DNA of 64,000 nucleotides, from NCBI GenBank assembly GCA_039707655.1, contig CM077668.1, positions 398,873,630-398,937,629 of the forward strand, given 5' to 3'. Shown in pieces: positions 56,227-64,000 of this stretch. The notes beneath the pieces were generated by a model. That model saw only the letters and a list, made by a program, of their open reading frames with translations. It did not search any database and was not told the DNA's origin. Every line of letters starts with the position of its first letter. The first letter of the stretch is position 1. The stretch is from Elymus sibiricus (lineage: Eukaryota > Streptophyta > Magnoliopsida > Poales > Poaceae). Made by a program: the position numbers and the translations under genes.

Positions 56227-57330
56227 TCATAATTGATTCATATGATGCTTTAATTCTTTTCCTAGGGAATTGCTCCATACCATTTTTAATGGAAACTGAA
56301 ATTTTATATTCCCTTCTTTCATGTCAATAACGGCACCAATGGTTCGTAAGAACGGTCTACCAAGTATTATGGGGCAAGAAGAATTGCATTCAGTGTCAAG
56401 TACAATAAAATCAACGGGCAGATAGTTCCTATTTGCAAGAATAAGAACATCATTAATTCTTCCCAAAGGCTTTTTAATAGTAGAGTCCACCAAGTGCAAA
56501 TTAAGAGAACATTCGTCTATATTGGTGAAACCTAGCACATCACATAAGGATTTTGGAATTGTGGAAACGCTAGCACCTAAATCACATAAAGCATTGCACT
56601 CATATTTTTTAATTTTAACTTTAATGGTGGGTTCCCATTCATCATATAATTTTCTAGGAATTGAAATTTCTAATTCTAGCTTTTCTTCTAACGCTTTCAT
56701 CATTGCTTCTACGATGTGTTTAGTAAAAGCCTGCTCATAAGCGTTGGGTGAATTTAACATGGATTGCAACAAAGAAATGCACTCAAGCAAAGAACAATTA
56801 TCATAATTGAAATCTTTGTAATCCAAGAGAGTGGGCACATCGTTATTTAAAGTTTTTACCTCTCCAAACCCACTTTTAATAATTTTTTCATTAAGATTTT
56901 CACCCTCCGAATTATGGGAACGCCTACTAGTTAAAGTTGACTCTTCTTCAGTCCCCTTTTCATCAAGTTTTATATTGCTAAACGAAGGATCAATAGATGA
57001 AACACCAATCATTTTAATATCCTCATCATTACTATGTTCTAATGATTCCGGCTTAGCTGCCATTTGATTTACTAGCGTAGCTTGCGCATCAGAAATTTTT
57101 CCTAGCAAATTTTCAGTAAGAGCAAATTGAGATTGAAGACTAGAAACTTCTTTACTCACATCATCGAGTTGGTTTGCAATAGCATTCAATAAAGTAGAGT
57201 GTTCTTTGAGTTCCTCGGTAAAAAATTTGTTGTGCTCAAACTGCGTAGTCATGTAATCTTTAGTATTTTTCTCAATTTCGGACAAAAATTTATAATAAGA
57301 AGTATCATGATAATTTTCTCGGGGCATCAT
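56227..57330 (-). CDS. Coiled-coil plus retropepsin protein of element D (no RT)
   Basis: About 367 residues from ATG at 57330 (MMPRENYHDTSYYKFLSEIE). The N-terminal third is helical with heptad-like runs (LLNAIANQLDDVSKEVSSLQ, SQFALTENLLGKISDAQATL). A charged linker follows, then SLLECISLLQSMLNSPNAYE. The C-terminal third is a retropepsin-like domain: YECNALCDLGASVSTIPKSL (D-L-G-A in place of D-S/T-G-A), FTNIDECSLNLHL, and CPIILGRPFLRTIGAVIDMK. No RT follows. The C-terminus differs from element E after FQFPL because of small indels, ending LKHHMNQL. In E the frame runs on to LKDDNT. The protein is unrelated in sequence to the gag of element B, which sits in the same place. Confidence 0.65.
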   Translation of the reverse strand: MMPRENYHDTSYYKFLSEIEKNTKDYMTTQFEHNKFFTEELKEHSTLLNAIANQLDDVSKEVSSLQSQFALTENLLGKISDAQATLVNQMAAKPESLEHSNDEDIKMIGVSSIDPSFSNIKLDEKGTEEESTLTSRRSHNSEGENLNEKIIKSGFGEVKTLNNDVPTLLDYKDFNYDNCSLLECISLLQSMLNSPNAYEQAFTKHIVEAMMKALEEKLELEISIPRKLYDEWEPTIKVKIKKYECNALCDLGASVSTIPKSLCDVLGFTNIDECSLNLHLVDSTIKKPLGRINDVLILANRNYLPVDFIVLDTECNSSCPIILGRPFLRTIGAVIDMKEGNIKFQFPLKMVWSNSLGKELKHHMNQL

Positions 57331-57513
57331 GATTAAGCAAACAAGGTAACGAGCAAGCAAACAAGCAAACAAGAAAACGGCAAACGGAAAATATTTTTGT
57401 ATTTTTTTGTAGAAACTTTTTAGAAGTGGGGGAGATGAAAACGAGGGGCAAATAGAATAAATGCAATGTGATGAGAGTTTATGCAAAGGTACTTGATAGA
57501 TGTTGACGATGTC

Positions 57514-57531
57514 TCCCCGGCAACGGCGCCA
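57514..57531 (-). other. Primer-binding site of element D
   Basis: TGGCGCCGTTGCCGGGGA on the minus strand, identical to that of B and 11 bases inside the LTR. Confidence 0.75.
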
Positions 57532-57542
57532 GAAATTCTTCC

Positions 57543-59106
57543 TTCTACTTGTAGCTTGCGTTGGTATTATCCCCGAAGAGGAAGGGATGATGCAGCACAG
57601 CAGAGGTAAGTATTTCCCTCAGTTATGAAACCAAGGTTATCAATCCAGTGGGAGAACCACGCAACACCTCGTTAGCAGTACCTGCACACAAACAACAAAT
57701 CCTTGCACCCAACCCAAACGAGGGGTTGTCAATCCCTCGGCGGTTAATTGCAAGACTAAATTGTATGTGATAGATAGATAGATAGAAACAAAAATACAAA
57801 ATAAAATAAATAAAGAAAAAGTGCAGCAAGTATTTTTAGGGTTTTAGTAATATGATTTAGATAGACCGGGGGGCCATAGTTTTCACTAGAGGCTTCTCTG
57901 AGAAAATAGCATACGGTGGGTAGACAAATTACTGTTGGGCAATTGATAGAAAAGCAAATAATCATGACGATATCCAAGGCAATGATCATGTATATAGGCA
58001 TCACGTCCGAGACAAGTAGACTGACTCCTGCCTTCATCTACTACTATTAATCCACACATCGACCGCTATCCAGCATGCATCTAGTGTATTAAGTCCATGA
58101 AGAACGGAGTAAAGCCTTAAGAACGAGGACATGATGTAGACAAGATAAACTCATGCATGAATAAACCCCATCTTTTTACCCTTAATAGCAACGATACATA
58201 CATGTCATGTCCCTTTCTGTCACTGGGATTGAGCACCGCAAGATCGAACCCATTACAAAGCACCTCTTCCCATGGCAAGATAAATCAATCTAGTTGGCCA
58301 AACCAAATCAATAGATCGGAGAAGAAATACGAAGCTATAATAATCATGCATATAAGAGATCAGAGAAGACTCAAATAATATTCATTGATAATCTGATCAT
58401 AAACTCACAATTCATCGGATCCCAACAAACACACCGGAAAAAGTGATTACATCGGATAGAACTCCAAGAACATCAAGGAGAACATTGTATTGAAGATCAA
58501 AAAGAGAGAAGAAGCCATCTAGCTACTAACTATGGACCCGAAGGTCTGTGGTAAACTACTCACGCATCATCGGAAGGGCAGCAAGGTTGATGTAGAGCCC
58601 CTCCGTGATCGATTCCCCCTCCGGCGGAGTATCGGAGAAGGCCTCCAGATGGGATCTGTCGAGAACAGAAACTTGCGGCGGCGGAAAAAGTATTTCGTGG
58701 CCTCCCTTGAGGGTTTCTGATTTTTTGGGAATTTATAGTGCTGGAATTAGGTCAAACGGAGCTCTGTGGGCCCCACAAGGTACCAGGGCGCGCCTGCCCC
58801 CCCCAGGCGCGTCCTGATGCCTCGTGGGCACCCCCTTGGGCTTCTGGCCTTCTCCCGAAGCTTCTAGTGTTTATCTTGTCCAGAAAAAATCTCCAAAAAG
58901 TTTCATGGCATTTGTACTTCGTTTGGTATTGATTTTTTGTAAAACCAAAAACAGGCAGAAAGCAGCAACTGGCACTGGGCACTAAGTTAATAGGTTAGTC
59001 CCAAAAAATGATATATAATTGCTGTAAATGTATATAAAAACATCCAAGATTGATAATATAACAGCATGGAACAATGAAAATTGATAGATACGTTGGAGAC
59101 GTATCA
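57543..59106 (-). repeat. Sabrina-like LTR shared between elements D and E
   Basis: 1564 bp, TTCTACTT...GACGTATCA in plus reading (the usual TGCTACTT has lost its G). It has D's primer site on its left and E's polypurine tract on its right, so it acts as 5' LTR of D and 3' LTR of E. It contains a GATA microsatellite (57769-57784) and a degenerate GGCGCGCC inverted repeat (58784-58815). Confidence 0.85.
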
Positions 59107-60426
59107 GCATCCCCAAGCTTAATTCCTGCACGTCCTCGAGTAGGTAAATGAGAAAAACAGAATTTTTGATGTGGAATGCTGCCTATCATATTCATCACAT
59201 ATTCTTTTATTTTATAGCATGGACATTGGACTTGAATTTTTCAAAGCAATAGTCTATAATTTGACATGAAGATATAAATACTCAAGCATGCTAACAAGCA
59301 ACCATGTCTTTCAAAATATCAACGCTATAGAAAGTTATCCCTAGCCCATTATGCTCAATCATTGATCCATTCATGAAACACACTCAAATATTAGCTACAT
59401 CCAATGCACAAGTATGACAATAGTGCTCTCTAGTTCGTGCTTTTGTAAGAGAAGATGGAGACTCAAAAAATAAAAATTGCATAAAAGTAAATAGATAGGC
59501 CCTTCGCAGAGGGAAGCAGAAATTTATCAAATATGCCAGAGCTCAAGGCTGAAATTAAAGAGATAAAATATTTTGAGAGGCATACTTTTCCTGTCAACGA
59601 AAACGACCGAGAATTCCCATTATTTTCCATGCTAGACACATCATAGGCGGTTCCCAAACAGAAAGTAAAGTTTATTTCCTTTCCATCATTCTTTCACAAT
59701 CCATGGCTAGTCGTATCCACGGGTGCCCTCCATACCAACACATTCCAAGGAATTTTGTTGTTATTAATTTTTGATTCATTGTGGGACTGGCCATCCCTAT
59801 TACCAGCCACTCTCTCGTGCAATGACAAGTGAATAAACACTCATCGTGAGAATAACACACCTAGCATGGATAATAATGGCCACCCCCTGCCGCTTCATGA
59901 GCGGTACGGGCACACAAAACGGAAAACATATTTTGAGAATTGGAGTTGGCACATGCAAATTTACTTGGAACAGCATTGAAATACCGCATATAGGTAGATA
60001 TAGTGGACTCATTTGGCACAACTTTGGTTTAAGGATTTTGGATGCACAAGCAGTATTTCCGCTTAGTACAAATGAAGGCTAGCATATAGATTGAGAAGCA
60101 ACCAACCAAAAAGCGAAAACGGTCATAAACATGCATTGAACATAACTAACACCGAATAATGCACCATAAGTAGGATATAATTTTGATGCATAACTATTGA
60201 CTTGATGTGCATGCATAGGGAATCACAAACCTTAACACTAATATTCTTACTAAATCACAATTACTCACTAATGTGACTCACATATCATCATTTCCATATC
60301 GCAAAATTATTGCAAGGAATCACACTTATCATATCCAATGATCTATATGAAAGTTTTTATTATACCCCTCTTGAATATTCATCACTTTGGGACCAATTTC
60401 ATATCTTGTGCAAATTACCGTTACTA

Positions 60427-60740
60427 TTATCAACTCTCAAAAAGATTTAAGTGAAGCATGAGAGTGCAAATATTTCTTCAAAATTTCAATCTTATCAATT
60501 CTCAAAATAATATAAGTGATGCATGAGAATTTATTTCTTCAAAATTTTAATCAACTCTCAAAATAATATAAGTGAAGCATGAGAGTTTATTTCTTCAAAA
60601 TTTCAATCAACTCTCAAAATAATATAAGTGAAGCATGAGAGTTTATTTCTTCAAAATAGAGCCACCACCGTGCTCAAAAAGATTTAAGTGAAGCACTAGA
60701 GCAAGTGCCTAGCTCAAAAAATATAAGTGAAGCACATAGA
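60427..60740 (-). repeat. Tandem repeat array in the 3' region of E
   Basis: Same unit as in B and D; four clear units and two diverged ones. Unit number differs between copies (B shorter), so the array expands and contracts. Confidence 0.75.
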
Positions 60741-61677
60741 GTATTCTAAAAAATTATGATGAACGTGTGTCTCTCTCAAATTAGGTGTGTTCAGCAAGGA
60801 TGATTGTGACAAACTAAAAAGCAAACAAAGCAAAGACTCATATAATACACGACGCTCTAAGTAAAACACATATCATGTGACGAATAAAAATACAGCTCCA
60901 AGTAAAATTACCGATGGTTGGTAGAAGAATGAGGGGATGCCTTCCGGGGCATCCCCAATCTTAGATGCTTGAGTCTTCCTTGAATATTACCTTGGGGTGC
61001 CTCGGGCATCCCCAAGCTTAGACTCTTACTACTCCTTTTTCCTTCATCCATCGTGATCTCACCCAAAACTTGAAAACTTCAATCACACAAAACTCAACAA
61101 AACCTTCGTGAGATCCGTTAGTATAACAAAATAAATCACTACTTTAAGTACTGTTGCAAACCCATTCATATTTTATTTTTGCATTATACCTACTGTACTC
61201 TAACTTCACCATAGCTTATACCCCCTGATACAGTACATAGATTCATCAAAACAAGCAAGTAGTGCATCAAAAACAGAATCTGTCAAAAACTGAATAGTCT
61301 GTGGCAATCTATTTAAAAGCCATACTTTTGTACCTGCAAAAATTCTGAAAAATTAGGAAAACGTGTAAAATTCATATACTAATACTGTGTAAAAATATCA
61401 GATTTTTCTGACGCTCCATTACAGAAAACAAATTCCAGCACTGGATGCAAAACTTTCTGTTTTCCAAACAGCATCAATTATACTATCTTCCAAATCACCC
61501 TAAAGGCTTTACTTGGCACAAACACTAATTAAAAACACAAAAACACAATCATAACATTAGCATAATTGTAAAAACACACAATAAAAGAAACAAAAGGTAA
61601 AAATTTATTTTATTCATTGGGTTGCCTCCCAACAAGAGCTATTATTTTATGCCCCTAGCTAGGCATAATGCATAGTT

Positions 61678-62802
61678 TCAAGTATTGTCATCTTTCAAGT
61701 TGATTCCATAGGTGGCCCTCATAATTGATTCATATGGTGCTTTAATTCTTTTCCTAGGGAATTGCTCCATACCCTTTTCTAATGGAAACTGAAATTTTAT
61801 ATTCCCTTCTTTCATGTCAATAACAGCACCAAGGGTTGGTAAGAACGGTCTACCAAGTATTATGGGGCAAGAAGAATTGCATTTAGTGTCAAGTACAATA
61901 AAATCAACAGGCACATGGTTCCTATTTGCAAGAATAAGAAAATTATTAATTCTACCCAAAGGCTTTTTAATAGTAGAGTCCGCCAAGTGCAAATTAAGAG
62001 AACATTCGTCTATATTGGTGAAACCTAGCACATCACATAAGGATTTTGGAATTGTGGAAACGCTAGCACCTAAATCACATAAAGCATTGCACTCATAATT
62101 TTTGATTTTAACTTTAATGGTGGGTTCCCATTCATCATATAATTTTCTAGGAATTGAAATTTCTAATTCTAGCTTTTCTTCTAACGCTTTCATCATTGCT
62201 TCTACGATGTGTTTAGTAAAAGCCTGCTCATAAGCGATGGGTGAATTTAACATGGATTGTAACAAAGAAATGCACTCAATCAAAGAACAATTATCATAAT
62301 TGAAATCTTTGTAATCCAAGAGAGTGGGCACATCGCTATTTAAAGTTTTTACCTCTCCAAACCCACTTTTGACAATTTTTTCATTAAGATTTTCACCCTC
62401 CGAATTATGGGAACGCCTACTAGTTAAAGTTGACTCTTCTTCAGTCCCCTTTTCATCAAGTTTTATATTGCTAAACGAAGGATCAATAGATGAAACACCA
62501 AACATTTTAATATCCTCATCATTACTATGTTCTAATGATTCCGGCTTAGCTGCCATTTGATTTACTAGCGTAGCTTGCGCATCAGAAATTTTTCCTAGCA
62601 AATTTTCAGTAAGAGCAAATTGAGATTGAAGACTAGCAAATTGTTTTGCAATAGCATCCAATAAAGTAGAGTGTTCTTTGAGTTCCTCGGTAAAAAAATT
62701 GTTGTGCTCAAACTGCGTAGTCATGTAATCTTTAGTATTTTTCTCAATTTCGGACAAAATTTTATAATAAGAAGTATCATGATAATTTTCTCGGCGCATC
62801 AT
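61678..62802 (-). CDS. Coiled-coil plus retropepsin protein of element E (no RT)
   Basis: 374 residues from ATG at 62802 (MMRRENYHDTSYYKILSEIE), intact to TGA/TAG-type stop at 61678. It has the same domain order as in D: helical N-terminus, charged linker, then a retropepsin-like domain with ECNALCDLGASVSTIPKSLC and CPIILGRPFLPTLGAVIDMK. Relative to D it lacks seven residues in frame in the coiled coil (between DAIAKQF and SLQSQ). The C-terminus ends RATYGINLKDDNT, and its last five residues equal those of the unrelated gag in B. The protease could process a gag supplied in trans; this is inference. The catalytic motif D-L-G-A is unusual, so activity is uncertain. Confidence 0.7.
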   Translation of the reverse strand: MMRRENYHDTSYYKILSEIEKNTKDYMTTQFEHNNFFTEELKEHSTLLDAIAKQFASLQSQFALTENLLGKISDAQATLVNQMAAKPESLEHSNDEDIKMFGVSSIDPSFSNIKLDEKGTEEESTLTSRRSHNSEGENLNEKIVKSGFGEVKTLNSDVPTLLDYKDFNYDNCSLIECISLLQSMLNSPIAYEQAFTKHIVEAMMKALEEKLELEISIPRKLYDEWEPTIKVKIKNYECNALCDLGASVSTIPKSLCDVLGFTNIDECSLNLHLADSTIKKPLGRINNFLILANRNHVPVDFIVLDTKCNSSCPIILGRPFLPTLGAVIDMKEGNIKFQFPLEKGMEQFPRKRIKAPYESIMRATYGINLKDDNT

Positions 62803-62975
62803 GATTAAGCAAACAAGGTAACGAGCAAGCAAACAAGCAAACAAGAAAACGGCAAACGGAAAATATTTTTGTATTTTTTTGTGGAAACTTTTTAGAAATG
62901 GGGGAGATGAAAACGAGAGTCAAATAAAATAAATGCAAGGAGATGAGAGTTTATGCAAAGGTACTTGATAGATGT

Positions 62976-62993
62976 CTCCCTGGCAACGGCGCC
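62976..62993 (-). other. Primer-binding site of element E
   Basis: TGGCGCCGTTGCCAGGGA on the minus strand: the same site as in B and D with one base changed (CCGGGGA to CCAGGGA). Confidence 0.7.
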
Positions 62994-63005
62994 AGAAATT
63001 CTTCC

Positions 63006-64000
63006 TTCTACTTGTAGCTTGCGTTGGTATTATCCCCGAAGAGGAAGGGATGATGCAGCACAACAGAGGTAAGTATTTCCCTCAGTTATGAAACCAGGAT
63101 TATCAATCCAGTAGGAGAACCACGCAACATCTCGTTAGCAGTACCTGCACACAAACAATAAATCCTTGCACCCAACGCAAACGAGGGGTTGTCAATCCCT
63201 CAGCGGTTAATTGCAAGATTAAATTGTATGTGATAGATAGATAGATTGAAACAAAAATACAAAATAAAATAAATAAAGAAAAAGTGCAGCAAGTATTTTT
63301 AGGGTTTTAGTAATATGATTTAGATAGACCCGGGGGCCATAGTTTTCACTAGAGGCTTCTCTCGAGAAAATTGCATATGGTCGGTAGACAAATTACTGTT
63401 GGGCAATTGATAGAAAAGCAAATAATCATGACGATATCCAAGGCAATGATCATGTATATAGGCATCACGTCCGAGACAAGTTGACCGACTCCTGCCTGCA
63501 TCTACTACTATTACTCCACACATCGACCACTATCCAGCATGCATCTAGTGTATTAAGTCCATTAAGAACGGAGTAACGCATTAAGATCGATGACATGATG
63601 TAGACATGATAAACTCACACATGAATAAACCCCATCTTGTTACCCTTAATAGCAACGATACATATGTGTCATGTCCCTTTCTGTCACTGGGATTGGGCAC
63701 CGCAAGATCAAACCCATTACAAAGCACCTCTTCCCATGGCAAGATAAATCAATCTAGTTGGCCAAACCAAATCAATAGATCAGAGAAGAAATACGAAGCT
63801 ATAATAATCATGCATATAAGAGATCGGAGAAGACTCAAATAATATTCATCAATAATCTGATCATAAACTCACAATTCATCGGATCCCAACAAACACACCG
63901 CAAAAAGTGATTACATTGGATAGAACTCCAAGAACATCGAGGAGAACATTGTATTGAAGATCAAAAAGAGAGAAGAAGCCATCTAGCTACTAACTATGGA
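63006..64000 (-). repeat. Sabrina-like LTR, 5' LTR of element E, cut by window end
   Basis: Starts TTCTACTTGTAGCTTGCG like the LTR at 57543 and is collinear with it for the 995 bases present. The remaining about 570 bp would lie beyond the window. Confidence 0.85.

Larger units (their letters stand above)
54147..57542 (-). mobile_element. Sabrina-like non-autonomous element D: internal region
   Basis: On the minus strand: primer site 57514-57531, leader, ORF 56227-57330, then a long non-coding 3' region with the tandem repeat (54945-55260) and polypurine-like 15-mer (55522-55536). The distal 3' end is lost at the 54147 junction. The backbone matches element B outside the ORF. Confidence 0.8.
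59107..63005 (-). mobile_element. Sabrina-like non-autonomous element E: internal region
   Basis: A complete interior on the minus strand: primer site 62976-62993, ORF 61678-62802, non-coding 3' region with tandem repeat (60427-60740) and polypurine-like 15-mer (61006-61020), and polypurine tract 59107-59121 directly beside the LTR. It is collinear with B outside the ORF and with D throughout. Confidence 0.85.

Overview
The window looks like intergenic DNA of a large-genome grass, most likely a Triticeae species (wheat, Aegilops or a relative). Almost all of it is nested LTR retrotransposons of the Ty3/Gypsy superfamily, plus one CACTA DNA transposon and small MITE remnants. I found no intact host gene. 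Family names such as Sabrina-like and WHAM-like are recalled from general knowledge of Triticeae LTR termini (TGATACGTCTCC..., TGATACGTCCATT...) and are tentative. Boundaries, target-site duplications (TSDs), primer sites and broken frames were read directly from the sequence.

Layout. 1-2297: 3' part of an unassigned LTR retrotransposon (ORF tail, two polypurine tracts, putative LTR with TATA box). 2298-7863: Tekay-type chromovirus copy A, 5' truncated, inserted in the end of a Sabrina-like element (7864-9619). 9620-12308: minus-strand LTR of another Gypsy family carrying a dense W-box cluster. 12309-14876: low-copy-looking DNA with a possible relic of a flavodoxin-like quinone reductase. 14877-19342: an old minus-strand LTR piece split by a 4.3 kb CACTA element (14932-19225) that has exon-like segments but no transposase. 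19343-19617: LTR fragment. 19618-26294: a two-LTR, non-autonomous Sabrina-like element B (minus) with a gag-only ORF. 26296-33279: Tekay copy C. 33280-33910: LTR tail F. 33911-39389: a minus-strand Athila/WHAM-like element W (gag, protease, start of RT, 5' LTR) whose LTR is interrupted by a solo Sabrina-like LTR (37071-38634). 39639-40887: a second W-type LTR facing the first head to head. 40888-64000: minus-strand, tandemly joined non-autonomous Sabrina-like elements (D, E), with the complete 12.6 kb Tekay element G (41263-53846) nested in the first and flanked by a perfect TGTAC TSD.

How the parts work together. The Tekay elements encode gag, protease, RT, RNase H, integrase and a C-terminal chromodomain, but all three copies carry stop codons or frameshifts. 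The Sabrina-like B, D and E elements have complete LTR, primer-site and polypurine signals but lack RT and integrase, so they would depend on an autonomous relative. The most unusual observation is that B and D/E share the same LTRs, leader and about 2.5 kb 3' region but carry different proteins between start and stop codon: a gag in B, and a coiled-coil plus retropepsin protein in D/E. The long 3' region also holds internal copies of the polypurine-tract 15-mer and a tandem repeat.
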